Source: Hofstenia miamia
Lineage: Eukaryota; Xenacoelomorpha; Acoela
NCBI GenBank assembly: GCA_004352715.1
Contig: SCFE01000018.1
Location: forward strand, 2,661,559 to 2,725,558
Reading direction: 5' to 3'
Length of the DNA stretch: 64,000 bases
How positions within the stretch are numbered: position 1 is the first letter of the stretch; each line of letters begins with the position of its first letter. A program made the translations under genes and the position numbers. The notes under the pieces are model-generated. The model was given only the letters and a program-made list of their open reading frames with translations. It was not told the origin of the DNA and ran no database searches. Shown here piece by piece: positions 13,201-23,519 of this stretch.

Positions 13201-16200
13201 AGTATGCAATCTACTATGCTATTTAAAACCTACTCTTAAATTAATGTTAATGACATTCTTTCATGTTAGTTTTGTCAAACAATTGCAAATACAACTCGGA
13301 TTAAAAGCTGACTGTCTGACCCATGGGTCGGGTCGTGAGTTGACATACTAATGGTCGGGTCGAGTCATGAGTCAATTGTCTTGGGTCAAAATATGTGACT
13401 CGTTTACCACTTTTATGACAATATTCACATAAAAAACCCGCAATATCACATAATGCTTAAATAGTTTTTGACAAAAGATCGGCTCTCCACGTCCTTTCCT
13501 CACCCGCACTAACACAATGCCTGCTTTATACCTAGTTATTGATATTCCTATTGTATTTTTTCATATCAAAGCGTGTGGATTAGAAAATTTGAACTACATT
13601 TTTCCGTTTTTCATCTTATTGCATTACTTACATTATCTATAGTAAGATACATGTATTTAGACGTAATGCGTGCATCCTTTTACAATGAATCATGGTTCCA
13701 CGTCATCATAGTAACAACCGTGGTGTTTGTTTGCTTCCTGCTCACATTGGTGCTTTGTATAAGAGGAAAGAAAAAACCCATTAGAAAACAGAAAGATGAA
13801 ATAAGTAAATTCTTTCACATTCATGTTAAATATTTGTTACAAATTTTTAATTTTTCAGAATGCTTTGTTTACAATCTATTAGCCTATTATTCACTTCTTG
13901 TCAACTCTGTCACAGGGTTTGAAATTTGCACATTTTATAGCCTTGCCCAATTAGCGATTTTTCAATATGGTATTAATAGTTTTCCACTCATTTTTGTGCT
14001 GTAAATATATAGTAATCTTTATCAGGTTGTATTTGCTTCCTACCCCGAAAATCTAAAAATGTCGTAGGCTACAGAAAATTATATTTTTTATTGTTGAACA
14101 TTTATGTAATTACCAGCTTTAAAATTTGAAGATTTTTCGCGGTTGCAGCACCAAGCCAAAAAATTTAGCGTTTCATGTCAGTGGCGCGTTTAGGATTTTT
14201 AAAACATGAAACTGACACCCATTTTTACAGAAAATAATTGCAAAAAAATGTTATTTGACCAAAAATAAGCTTATACAAAATGCAATCGTCTGTTTTTAGC
14301 AGCAAATCGATTGCTAACATTTTGAATTAACGTGAACTATTTTCAATTTTGAGGTGGCTGCTTATTTTTAAGCTTCAAGGTAGCAAAGAAAAGGCTCTAA
14401 TCCATCTGCTGTTGCTTGTAAAAAGCTTGTTGCAGATCTTGATTTCTGTCCTACGTTTTTCGCATAATATATTTTGTCTTTTTATTTAAACTAAGATATA
14501 AATCAATAATGCTCGGACACACTTTAATTTTAGAATTTAATTCAAGTATGTTTCGCTGTTGTTTGTGTTCATACCTGTTTCTATATACACTGCTTATCCT
14601 AGCAAAGACGCGTTCACTTATTTAAATTTTTTTGTATATTCTGGAACGGATATTTGTTATTTTTACGTCTCCATCAAATGTATACATGCGATTATTCGCA
14701 TTTTACCAAATTTGCAATTTCAAATGTGAACAGGTCTTTGTAAGTGTGCATTTATAATCACTGCTTTGAATTTTGCAAACCTTGTGAGTACTTCTGCTAA
14801 TCTTGTTAAGTGATGTTAATGTGTATTCATCTTTTGCACTCTCAATTGTCTCGATTATGATTTTTGTAAGCCCGTTTTATTACTTTTTTCATTTGAATAG
14901 GTAGTAGGAATAGTCAAGATTCTTGTTAATGGATATATATATATATATGTTATTTCGAATTTTGTTTTTTCTTAAAGCAAGCATTCAATTTGTTTATTAA
15001 TGTTTCCTTCTGACACAAATGCTGTAATTTGTTGAGTGAAAAATTGAATTCATTTATACAGTTTCATGTTTTTATCCATTTTATATAACTTAGTTCTTAA
15101 GCACTTCTGTGTAAATTGTCAACAGCAGTTATTCGTTTTAAATGCCAGCTTTTTGTTGCATGTGTACCCGTTTGCAAGTTGAACTTTCCAAGGTTGTTAT
15201 GCTTTTATGATGTTAATTTACATTTGCATTATTTTAAGATTATACATTAAGGTTAAATATTCAAATTGTTCTTCGTATAGTACATTTGTGTTTCATGTTT
15301 TTTTGATGATGTTTTACACAATAATTTAGTGAATCATGGCGGAGGCATGATTTCCTTGACAGACAACCCAATGTCGTGTCAGCTTCCACCAGCCGATGAT
15401 TCCACACCATCAGATCAATTTATACGGAAGTCTTCAATTGGTGGCTCTCACAATCACTATAAAACTCATTGGTAAATATATTTCAAACGGTGTACATATA
15501 TAAAAATAAAATTTGTAAAATACCAGTACTACCCTATCGATATCAGAACCCAAATTTGAATAAACTACAATGGATCATGGTAGAGACTAGAACTGAATAA
15601 ATTTATATATTATAGCATAAAAATGTATATATTTTAGGAAATTAATAGGTTGGAAGTTTGTTTCGAAAACCATAAATCCACTTTAGGAATGTATAAACTT
15701 ATTGTTGATGTGTTTTAAGTTGGTAGATTATATGCATTTAGCGACACTATGAAAAAGCAACGGGAAGCCTCTTTAGATGAGCACGACGACAAGCACCCAG
15801 ATGGTTATTCTGATGACGGGGTTCCCTCATCTGCATCCAATACATACAGTGTATGTAGGAATTGTTATTATACTAGAACTCCCGAACCTAACTATTATAT
15901 TTTATTTAAAATTCACCAAACAAATTCAAAAGGAAGTTTTATCATTTTTAAAATTTAGCAACTTGTTTATATGATGATAGCTTTTTTAATAAATTTCAAT
16001 GCATAACGGGTTTGTCTAGTGTAAATAACAATATATCTATATATATATATATATATATATATAACCTACTACAAGATATTTAGTATTTATAAAAAAAATT
16101 CAGCCCTTTGAATTTTAGGAAGCTAATAATTTTATCGGGGTACACCTTGTAATATATAAACTTTGCAAACTGCTATTCTGTAAAACTCAGTGTTGATGAC

Positions 16201-16520
16201 AACCGGGTTATTCAAGTTCTTCATATATAATTAATATCATATCGATATCTTTGTCATTTAGAGGCATTCTTTGTCAATATTAGGTTTTTTAGGAGGAATG
16301 TGATGCTCAGAAAGTAGACTTTCCAAACTCCAATCATGATAAGACTTTTAGTTTTGGGCAAGGTCGCCCAGACCGATATAACTACGGCAGTAACTCAATC
16401 AACCGCAATGCCACGCCACACAATCAAAGAGCAACCCCCGTAACATTTGTCTCAGACTCTTTACATCGCAATCAGACGTTTACTCCTCCAAGGAGAACTG
16501 GATACTCAAGTTTTGCTTAG
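3430..16520 (+). CDS. sdk: Sidekick-like cell adhesion protein, 3' part (14 exons)
   Basis: Single-pass membrane protein of the sidekick family, homophilic adhesion molecules of neurons and epithelial tricellular junctions. Exons: 3430-3605, 4194-4487, 4919-5042, 5942-6129, 7799-7902, 7951-8146, 8190-8324, 11716-11883, 12577-12681, 12756-12926, 13661-13804, 15330-15471, 15742-15850, 16293-16520. All junctions are GT-AG and the reading phase is consistent throughout, giving about 760 residues: one partial and five complete FN3 domains, a membrane span, and a ~160-residue cytoplasmic tail ending TGYSSFA. The family's known C-terminal PDZ ligand is GFSSFV, and the pre-membrane FYNESWFHVII matches the sidekick FYxEPWFxVxI pattern. 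The six Ig domains and remaining FN3 domains of a full sidekick must lie upstream. Family identity is firm on tail plus architecture; orthology to a particular paralogue is not testable here. Confidence 0.85.
3992..4076. repeat. (TA)n microsatellite at a contig junction
   Basis: About 42 TA units. The 30 bases before it repeat 3744-3775 and follow a single N at 3970, so this is the same locus represented twice in the assembly. It lies inside an sdk intron. Confidence 0.9.
4194..4487 (+). CDS. sdk: sdk exon: complete FN3 domain
   Basis: Acceptor catttag at 4187-4193, donor aaca|gtaagt at 4488. One exon encodes a whole FN3 domain, beginning RPNIPQ, with the B-strand LSIHLPPPSS and the Y-x-V-x-Y strand YKVFYYSKNDFGQS. 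It starts and ends in phase 1, the usual phase for shuffled extracellular domains. Confidence 0.75.
4919..6129 (+). CDS. sdk: sdk exons: FN3 domain split over two exons
   Basis: Exons 4919-5042 (acceptor atatttag, donor cg|gtaagt) and 5942-6129 (acceptor tgtttag, donor ggag|gtaatg). The join completes the codon for R in ILVFWRKMEFS, placing the conserved FN3 tryptophan two residues before the junction. The second exon carries LGQLQSDSVYEIHVKLKS, the typical L-x-x-L-x-x-x-x-x-Y-x-I-x-V strand pair. The intron between them contains several gtcctaattt motifs but no coding sequence. Confidence 0.75.
6212..7346 (+). mobile_element. hAT transposon with 8-bp target duplication
   Basis: Lies in an sdk intron. 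The exact 8-bp duplication ctagggac flanks it at 6204-6211 and 7347-7354. Ends are inverted repeats, cagtggcgtagccagg on the left and tagtggcgtagtcagcc (read inward) on the right. The 1135-bp body keeps fragments of a hAT (ZMYM1/DUF4371-type) transposase in different frames: a segment with LSKILQKVDIDLRKAINCV (6660-6720), one with NTPINEVREQFELWKKQ (6975-7027), and the C-terminal dimerisation block TSATAERAFSAIKLLKSDLR (7130-7190). Much of the catalytic domain is deleted, so the copy is non-autonomous. Confidence 0.9.
6532..7215 (+). pseudogene. hAT transposase remnants inside 6212-7346
   Basis: Three coding fragments in shifted frames. The first (6532-6774) matches the region of ZMYM1-like hAT proteins in which KxLQKxDIDLxxAxxxV precedes the insertion domain. 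The last (about 7128-7215) is the hATC dimerisation motif (AERAFSAIK ... MNNDRLNGLK). Most of the DDE core between them is missing. No functional protein is possible. Confidence 0.75.
7799..8146 (+). CDS. sdk: sdk exons: FN3 domain split over two exons
   Basis: Exons 7799-7902 (acceptor gtatttag, donor tcg|gtaaat) and 7951-8146 (acceptor gggtttag, donor gat|gtaaga) are separated by a 48-bp intron, the second shortest of the set. The encoded domain begins VPEVPPSDVQ and contains ASFSWRFP (conserved W) and ASNYTFQVAAFNNAGDG, a classic FN3 F-G segment. Confidence 0.85.
8190..11883 (+). CDS. sdk: sdk exons: FN3 domain split by a 3.4-kb intron
   Basis: Exons 8190-8324 (acceptor ctttactag, the only one of the gene not ending TTTAG; donor tttg|gtaagc) and 11716-11883 (acceptor tatttag; donor gaag|gtaata). 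First half has SVLLTWDEPEITNGEITGYV, a textbook FN3 B-C segment; second half has QYIFKVSACTKTGCGSY. The intron contains a Tc1-like element at 10523-11211 and a (TA)n tract at 10164-10215. Confidence 0.85.
10164..10215. repeat. (TA)n microsatellite
   Basis: About 25 TA units with one interruption (attata), inside an sdk intron. Confidence 0.9.
10523..11211 (-). mobile_element. Tc1/mariner-like element with ~90-bp inverted repeats
   Basis: The left end, cagggtgagacaaaagaaac and onward to about 10612, is repeated inverted at 11122-11211 (cagg[a]tgag[t]caaaagaaac read inward) with only a few mismatches over ~90 bp. TA dinucleotides flank both ends (10521-10522 and 11212-11213), the target duplication of the IS630/Tc1/mariner superfamily. 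Between the ends only an N-terminal transposase fragment remains on the minus strand, so this 689-bp copy is an internally deleted, non-autonomous derivative. Confidence 0.85.
10636..10980 (-). pseudogene. DUF4817-type HTH fragment of a Tc1-like transposase
   Basis: Minus-strand ORF of 114 codons. Residues about 10-75 (LDDRLDIIKCYYLSGESVTS ... FTQANILNLVKKFEETGSV) are the paired helix-turn-helix found at the N-terminus of many arthropod and other invertebrate Tc1/mariner transposases (DUF4817-like), with the linker ending SRRPSLKKSD. The DDE domain is absent; the last ~25 residues run directly into the right terminal region. It gives DNA-binding capacity at best, no catalysis. Confidence 0.65.
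12577..12926 (+). CDS. sdk: sdk exons: membrane-proximal FN3 domain
   Basis: Exons 12577-12681 (acceptor atatttag, donor aaaa|gtaagt) and 12756-12926 (acceptor gcatttag, donor ggtc|gtaagt). The domain starts GAPSKPKNLRASISSTSITT with the conserved W in TTTWIAPRDAD and ends IPSFAVQAENKYGRSLMS. It is the last FN3 repeat before the membrane span. Confidence 0.85.
13310..13400. repeat. Degenerate gggtcgggtcgtgagt repeat
   Basis: Repeated ggtcg/gagtc words (gggtcgggtcgtgagt, ggtcgggtcgagtcatgag) in an sdk intron; related tcgggtc at 13110. No coding content. Confidence 0.5.
13661..13804 (+). CDS. sdk: sdk exon: transmembrane segment
   Basis: Acceptor gtatttag at 13653-13660, donor ataa|gtaaat at 13805. 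Encodes FYNESWFHVII followed by about 20 hydrophobic residues (VTTVVFVCFLLTLVLCI) and the basic stop-transfer RGKKKPIRKQK. The acidic-aromatic lead-in just outside the membrane is characteristic of sidekick proteins and helped identify the gene. Confidence 0.88.
14179..14640 (-). pseudogene. Possible hAT remnant in sdk intron
   Basis: A hAT-like left end, cagtggcgcgtttagg, starts at 14179, and about 14510-14625 on the minus strand reads SERVFARISSVYIETGMN, reminiscent of the hATC dimerisation block. No matching right end or 8-bp duplication was found, and the rest of the intron to 15329 shows no further motif. Confidence 0.3.
15330..16520 (+). CDS. sdk: sdk exons: cytoplasmic tail with PDZ ligand
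   Basis: Exons 15330-15471, 15742-15850 and 16293-16520 (acceptors ataatttag, gcatttag, gttttttag). The tail is polar and low-complexity (NHGGGMISLTDNP; DEHDDKHPDGYSDDGVPSSA; FGQGRPDRYNYGSNS) and ends TPPRRTGYSSFA then TAG at 16518. The vertebrate sidekick C-terminal hexapeptide GFSSFV binds MAGI-type PDZ scaffolds; here Phe is replaced by Tyr and the final Val by Ala. The weaker Ala at position 0 could alter PDZ preference; this is inference. Confidence 0.85.
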
Positions 16521-16572
16521 GCGATTTATATCTGTGTAGATTTTCAATGCATTTTATCTATTTCGTTTTTTA

Positions 16573-16578
16573 ATAAAG
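16573..16578 (+). terminator. sdk: sdk polyadenylation signal
   Basis: AATAAA lies 53 bp after the sdk stop codon, within a T-rich stretch, and is the first such signal downstream. Confidence 0.7.
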
Positions 16579-16971
16579 ATTTTCAAATTTTTTATTACGT
16601 TTCTCTTATTTTGAACGTGTTTTGATCTTTTTAATTGAATATTTATGACTATTAACAGATGAAATCATTTTATGTTTTTATAATTCTGTAGAATCGTTTT
16701 TCATATAAACACGTTTTGTCATCTTTTTCAACGTTTATTGAATTCAAGTTTGTTTTTTTACTTTTTACTATTTTTACTGTACATCTTAGCAAATAATTGA
16801 ATTAGAGGCAAACATTGTGTGAACACAACCATTAACTAGATAGTCTTTTCTAGACCTCGACTGTTAACCGAAAATAATCCGAACCGCGGTTTTTTAATAA
16901 AAATCGAAATTGAACAGTTTTGTAAATCAGCGACAACGATTTTAAAGTAAATTAAACAGGTGTAGTCTAAG

Positions 16972-17314
16972 CCAGACTTGTCAACAAGCTGAGCTTCTAA
17001 CGAGCCGAGCCGGACACAGTATTTGATATACGAGCCTATTTTAGGCAAAGCAAGTTTATAGTTCTGCTTGTTAATTTGATTATGGAGAGGTTTCTTATTT
17101 TTGCAGTCAATGTGCCTTTCCTATAATCTTATTTAAGAAATGTTTATTAAATAATAGGAAGAGCTATGTAAAAAAATCTTTGAGCACAATATTTTTAAAA
17201 AAATACCGAGCTAAAACGAGCCTAATTCAAATATTTTATGTGGCGAGCCGAGCTGAACTTACACGAAATTTGAACGAGACGAGCTTGGAGATGTCGGCTC
17301 GTTGACAAGTCTGG
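16972..17314. mobile_element. MITE-like element with GAGCCGAG-rich ends
   Basis: A 343-bp element bounded by inverted repeats ccagacttgtcaac[a/g]ag. The sub-terminal DNA is rich in gagccgagc / ggctcg words, giving further imperfect inverted pairing. The pentamer ctaag occurs at both flanks (16967-16971 and 17316-17320), with a one-base offset on the right, so the target duplication is only suggestive. No ORF belongs to it. Confidence 0.7.
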
Positions 17315-17324
17315 ACTAAGCGCA

Positions 17325-17822
17325 TTCAATTGATTCAAACACTTTTCCTGGAGATGCTCACTGACAGTGTACAACTGAAATAAGTACAATGCATTAACTC
17401 AGTGCTTATATTTACAAAACAGCTACATTGTGGTATTTGAGTCTTTAAATTTAAAATTATTTGTCCTAAAGATTTTGCTACTAAATTGTGGAAGTGCAGA
17501 ATCATTAATATACAATAGCGACATTGATCAGGTTTTTGCCAGGAATTCTTTATTGATACCAGTTTGGTGTTGTAAGACCTGCGGAATGTTTTCTTTCTAG
17601 TAGATCATGTTTATAGCCTGTTGCCTTTAAGCTGTTGCTAAATTACACAACTAAAATTCCGCATTTTACTATCAGGTAGATATTTGAGGATGTCGAATTG
17701 AATATATATTCCGAGAAAACAGAATTCAGTATCTTAGCCAATAAGAATCAAGTTGAATAATAACTTTAATCATATATTCATGTAAAGAGAATTTTAATAA
17801 CAAATCGTTAATTCAATATTTA
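17325..17822. other. Spacer, nothing recognised
   Basis: AT-rich DNA without an open frame or terminal repeat that could be identified. Confidence 0.5.
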
Positions 17823-19260
17823 GTCTGATGTTGATTTTTGTAAAAAAGCTTGTAGATCAAAATTACATTTTGTTGAGGCTTTATTTCTTAATGTTTTATA
17901 ATGATCATAGTTGGCTTTCGATTTCTTTTGACAAAAAATTGCATATGCCTAATGCTTTTTTCTAATGCATTCTTTCGTTTCTTTAGATATCCATATCTTC
18001 CACGATTTGTTACTATTCTTTACGTTGTGTTTTTGAATCTTTATAATAGGACAAAGCGTATGATAAATACTTGTTAAATTATCATTTATAAACATCATTT
18101 TTTGATCCACTGTTGTACCAAAGTAATAATCATTCCAATTTAAGTTGATCAATTCCTTCAAAAAAATTTTGTTGTTAAGGTATTTCTTTGAATAAAATCT
18201 TTTAGTACAATATATCCGTGAATCTGTTTGAGTCTTTATCATTATCAAATATTGCACATGTCAGTAGATGGTCTGATATGAAAAAATCTGTAACAAAAAC
18301 TTCGTATGTCTTAATGCTTGAGATGTCAGTAATGATATAATAAATCAAAGAAGACCTAACAAAGTTGATATGCGTTGGTATATTTTTATTCAGAACTTCC
18401 ATATTAAAGACATCAATTAAATCGTTAATTTTCTTTTGCATAAATTTTCTTCAAAAGCTTGAAATGATAGTTTCTTACTACAATAACTTAAAGTGATCAA
18501 ATAACAGATTCCACATATATTAAATTGAACCCATAATCAATCAAATTCAGAATCATTTTCAGAAATATCACTTCTGATTATTTGTTTGAATTTGCGTGGT
18601 ATATTTAGTAAAGCACCACCACCTCTAGTTTTATGTGTTAAATCTTGTCTTCTATCTCTTCGTAAGATCAAAAATTTGTCATTTAAACTTTTTAAGTAGT
18701 CATGAGATTTTAACCAAGTTTCCGTCACGCCAATGATTGTACTGTAATCAAAATTCTGAATTAGATTGAAAAATTTATCAACTTTATTCATAATACTCTG
18801 GAAATTGGTATTTACTAATTTTAATTTATTTTGCTTAATTACAATTTTTTCATTTACTTTGTAGCAGGGTTTAATATTTTCGTATGCAATTTTACTACAA
18901 TTCATGATTGGTCTTCAAAATAGTTAACTGCATTTGATTTTTATATAAAGGACACTCTTTGCTAAATGCGTTATAGTTACTATGTGATTTCTTAAACACA
19001 TTTTAATTTTTGCCATTGATGCATTAATGCATTTCCTTAACATTTTTAACTGGAAAATTCTTATAGTTGTGATTATAACATACAGTTAGATGTTTTCATT
19101 GAACATACCTTTATAGAATGACCAAATTCACCACAATTACTGCATTTTCTTACATAATAATCATCAAAAGTACGAACAATTCCAAACCAAGCTTTAATTT
19201 TTTTCCAATTAGTAGATGTCTCAATTTTGCTGAAACCTTCATTATTAGTTCTTTGCATTT
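17823..19260 (-). mobile_element. Non-LTR retrotransposon, 5' part (ORF1 knuckle + endonuclease)
   Basis: Minus-strand remains of a LINE. At 19258-19073 an ORF1-type zinc knuckle CSNCGEFGHSIKVC (C-x2-C-x4-H-x4-C) is seen. From 18905 an APE-type endonuclease begins: LKLVNTNFQSIMNKVDKF, then IIGVTETWLKSHDY (catalytic-type TETWL) and RRDRRQDLTHKTRGGGALL. At 18441-18202 the C-terminal block with SDHLLTC (the SDH motif) follows, then the linker into RT (WISKETKECIRKKH ... DHYKTLRNKAS) down to about 17823. Three frame changes and stops break it; no RT domain follows. It is a dead copy lacking its 3' half. Confidence 0.8.
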
Positions 19261-19688
19261 GCTATAATTATTAATATTACTGTGTATTAATTCACAATGT
19301 TCCATTTCAAAATCCTTTTAGCGGACGCCATCTAGTGACGAAATATTTTTGACAAAACTAAAATGAGCAAATTAATTTTTTAGACAATTTGTTTAGACCA
19401 AAGTGAGAATTTTTGATTTTTAGGATTTAGGCAAACTGATATTTTTGATGACAAATTTCACTTAGGGCGTGTTTGTTTGCAACAATGTTTAAACATGCAG
19501 CACCATGTTTTAAGGAAAACAATTCATAGATCCTAAACCCCAAATATGACGTGTTATTTGCATTAGAGCATGTTTCCAAGTGCATTAATATTGATCAAAA
19601 CAAATATGCAAGAGGTGGAAAACAGCAATTTCTTTAGCTATTGTGTATAAATTGTAAAAGCGTACTTTACATAACAACTCTGAGTGAT
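19261..19688. other. Spacer, nothing recognised
   Basis: May include the 5' untranslated end of the minus-strand LINE (the word gccatctagtgacg at 19327 is of a type often found there). No other feature. Confidence 0.4.
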
Positions 19689-21447
19689 GAAGTTCTTAAG
19701 CCATGTTTCTTGTAACAATGTTTAATCATGCAACAAGGAATATAATTGATAGAAGCAAAACTCGTTTCAATGTGTTGATATCCAACCACAAAGTGGAGAA
19801 ATGTTTTGCTAAACTTAAACACTATAGTCACTTGAAATAGATGCACATTTTCAAAACCAAGATAGAAATATACGCCAAAGCATATGAAATATACCATTGA
19901 TAAATCAATAAAAACTGAAATGTCTGATATACATGACAAAGGCAAGTTCAGTTTCACCAATTATTACATTTTTGTATAATTACTTTAATAACCATAATCA
20001 TTTTTCAATTTCATGAGTGCTTAATACTATTTTGCAAATTGTGTATGACTATGTGTTTTGTAAAATCAATCAATTTAATCATTTTTGTGTAAATGTATTT
20101 TTTATCAAAATGTGTTAGTCTTTTCATAATTTAAAATGATTTGCGAGTTTCATGACATCTAATTGATTCGTTTTTGAGATGGCATTATGTATTCATTTAC
20201 GATTATCAAAATTTACTCATTGACTTAAGAAAAATGTGAATGTTAACACTTTCTCAATAATTATAAAGTTTTTATTTTAAATTCATAAACTATTAAACAA
20301 CTGCAAGTACTTTAACAACTCATTGATTTGTAGAATGTCTTAAAATTTATATTTAAATTAAATATCCCAAAGGCAATTAATTTTTTTGAAAAAGCAAAAC
20401 AAATCTTTTGAGTGTTGTATATTAACCTGTGAATAAATGTATATAGTTATTTTATCCATAATTATATTATTATACATAACATGTATCTATTATCTAATAT
20501 TACACTTATTTAACTTAGTTGATGAGATGTATCTCTAGAAATCTACCATTAATGAAACACGTACAAANGAAGTTCTTAAGCCATGTTTCTTGTAACAATG
20601 TTTAATCATGCAACAAGGAATATAATTGATAGAAGCAAAACTCGTTTCAATGTGTTGATATCCAACCACAAAGTGGAGAAATGTTTTGCTAAACTTAAAC
20701 ACTATAGTCACTTGAAATAGATGCACATTTTCAAAACCAAGATAGAAATATACGCCAAAGCATATGAAATATACCATTGATAAATCAATAAAAACTGAAA
20801 TGTCTGATATACATGACAAAGGCAAGTTCAGTTTCACCAATTATTACATTTTTGTATAATTACTTTAATAACCATAATCATTTTTCAATTTCATGAGTGC
20901 TTAATACTATTTTGCAAATTGTGTATGACTATGTGTTTTGTAAAATCAATCAATTTAATCATTTTTGTGTAAATGTATTTTTTATCAAAATGTGTTAGTC
21001 TTTTCATAATTTAAAATGATTTGCGAGTTTCATGACATCTAATTGATTCGTTTTTGAGATGGCATTATGTATTCATTTACGATTATCAAAATTTACTCAT
21101 TGACTTAAGAAAAATGTGAATGTTAACACTTTCTCAANTTCTCAATAATTATAAAGTTTTTATTTTAAATTCATAAACTATTAAACAACTGCAAGTACTT
21201 TAACAACTCATTGATTTGTAGAATGTCTTAAAATTTATATTTAAATTAAATATCCCAAAGGCAATTAATTTTTTTGAAAAAGCAAAACAAATCTTTTGAG
21301 TGTTGTATATTAACCTGTGAATAAATGTATATAGTTATTTTATCCATAATTATATTATTATACATAACATGTATCTATTATCTAATATTACACTTATTTA
21401 ACTTAGTTGATGAGATGTATCTCTAGAAATCTACCATTAATGAAACA
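19689..21447. repeat. 879-bp direct duplication across single-N joints
   Basis: 19689-20567 recurs almost unchanged from 20569 to about 21447, with a second joint at 21138 where ttctcaa is repeated. The two copies meet at a single N. This looks like overlapping contig ends that were not merged, not a biological tandem repeat. No gene recognised in the unit. Confidence 0.85.
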
Positions 21448-21846
21448 CGTACAAATCATTTCTACATTCTCATTGTATAATAAATAGTATTATTGAATTT
21501 ACTAAACTAGTGATTACTTTATTTCAATCATCTTTCCCTCATGCTAAATTTGAATGTCAATTGCATGTTAAATTAATAGCTAGGTAAAACATTGACATTT
21601 AACAGTTTAGAGAATACTATTGATTTTTACCTATTTACAAAGAAAATGTAGGAGCTTAAGTTTTTATATTAAAACCAATGTTTATGAAATGTAATAATTT
21701 ATCAAACATATTAACATAAAACTAGTACATGTAAAAAAAAGAGTGAAAGCAAAACTATACATTTTCTATTTACTAAACTGTAATACAATACGTTTTGCAA
21801 TCAAACTGTTCCCAATTCTCATGTCATCATTGAGGAAGAGTTTTTT

Positions 21847-22019
21847 AATGTAAGTCACTAAATTAAAAAAAAACGTCATAAAAGAAATGTAAGTCACAAA
21901 TGTGAAAAACGTCAGAAAAGGAATGTAAGTCACAAATGTGAAAAACGTCAGAAAAGGAATGTAAGTCACAAATGTGAAAAAACGTTGGAAAAGGAATGTA
22001 AGTCTACAAACATGGAAAA
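21847..22019. repeat. 36-bp minisatellite
   Basis: Four to five tandem copies of a 36-bp unit beginning gaatgtaagtcacaaatgtg and ending aaaaacgtcagaaaag; the two central copies are identical, the outer ones degenerate. Being 12 codons long, it stays open on the minus strand and would encode repeats of TYIPFLTFFTFV, but nothing indicates a gene. Confidence 0.9.
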
Positions 22020-23097
22020 TTCATATACAGGGTATTTATTTAATTCTTAATATAAAAGACACCAATAAAATTTTAAAATGTAAGCAATTTCTTATTATAT
22101 AAAATAAATATTTTTAAATGTTTTGTATATATGTGGATCAATAAACATTAACAACCAATTTATGATTTAAATTGATTTGGATTTCATGTTTGGTAGATAT
22201 GAATCTTTATGAATGGATACATTTTTGACATTTGAACAATAGATAACAAATTATGCATTGTCTGTAGAGAGATTGTACACACAGCAGTATAATGGAATTT
22301 TACTGTGTTTATAGTTGTTTACATTCTGGCAGTTGAATAATGGCCATAGATAAACTATGTTGACACTACCAAAGCATACAACTTACATAGAGCAGAATAA
22401 TGGAATTTCACATTGATGAAAGAACTATCTTGAAAGATTTCAAACTTTTTGGTAAGCTATTTTTATAATTAAATCTCAGATATTGTTTTGATACCTAATG
22501 CTTTTGTGCAATATTATCTCTAGTTAGTTTTACAGATATTTCTTTTAAAATGTAATCAATATTATTTTAATAAATTGCTGTGAATTTGCAGTCTGATGTT
22601 AAATTTATTATAGACTTTATCATAAATAGAAACGTTGTTTGTTTGTTGATAAACATTTTTAATTGAATTTATTTAAACTTTTATTTATCATGTGTTTTAT
22701 ATTGTGAATGTCTTCTCATTTGACTTGTATATTAACCATTAATTTAGATATGATTGTGTGAAATTTATCATGTGCAAATATGCATTGTGTTTGTTTCCTA
22801 CAGAATTCCCATCCCAACAATGATGATAAACTAACACAATAGACAAATTTAACAGTGTGATATATATGATGATTATAAGCAAAGTGTAGAATAAATTACA
22901 TTTTTGTCTTGTCTTAAACACATATGTGGTTTTTACCATGTATGTTTATTAAATATTAGAAATGGCGAGTTTTTGCATTAACTAGATTTTGGTTTTTTTC
23001 GAAAAAATTATTTTGCATTATTACTGAAATAAGACATTACACTTTTAATGAGTATTATTATCTATCTGATTCAAATATTTGTTATTAAATTTTACCA
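22020..23097. other. CpG-poor AT-rich DNA, no gene
   Basis: No feature recognised apart from a tacagggta word at 22025 that resembles a Tc1-type end but has no partner. Confidence 0.4.
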
Positions 23098-23250
23098 AAT
23101 AAAACAAGTATGTAAAATAAGTATGTAAACTAAATTAATGTAGTATTTCCAATGTTATGTATGCTAATAAAAACAAGTATGTAAACTAAGTATGTAAACT
23201 AAATTAATGTGTGATGTGATATTTCCAATGTAATGTATGTTAATAAAAAG
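23098..23250. repeat. Two-copy ~70-bp tandem repeat before gap
   Basis: The block aagtatgtaaactaaattaa ... atttccaatgt-atgtatg-taataaaa occurs twice. A related gtaaactaaatta word reappears beyond the transposon at 24453, suggesting the element landed in a repeat of this kind. Confidence 0.6.
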
Positions 23251-23251
23251 A

Positions 23252-23519
23252 NNNNNNNNNNNNNNNNNNNNNNNNNNNNNNNNNNNNNNNNNNNNNNNNN
23301 NNNNNNNNNNNNNNNNNNNNNNNNNNNNNNNNNNNNNNNNNNNNNNNNNNNNNNNNNNNNNNNNNNNNNNNNNNNNNNNNNNNNNNNNNNNNNNNNNNNN
23401 NNNNNNNNNNNNNNNNNNNNNNNNNNNNNNNNNNNNNNNNNNNNNNNNNNNNNNNNNNNNNNNNNNNNNNNNNNNNNNNNNNNNNNNNNNNNNNNNNNNN
23501 NNNNNNNNNNNNNNNNNNN
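23252..23519. other. Assembly gap (268 N)
   Basis: Run of N. It hides the N-terminal HTH region and probably the left inverted repeat of the DD37D transposon. Confidence 1.

Noticed and set aside
16031-16063. (TA)n tract as a regulatory element of sdk
   Set aside because: Simple microsatellite in an intron, like several others in the window.
19667-20840. Duplicated ~100-residue minus-strand ORFs resembling a two-member gene family
   Set aside because: They are the same sequence twice across a single-N joint, with no splice or domain evidence.
22025-22060. tacagggtatttatttaatt as left end of the DD37D transposon
   Set aside because: Shares only tacagggt with the right end at 24399 and lies too far upstream; the true left end is probably in the gap.
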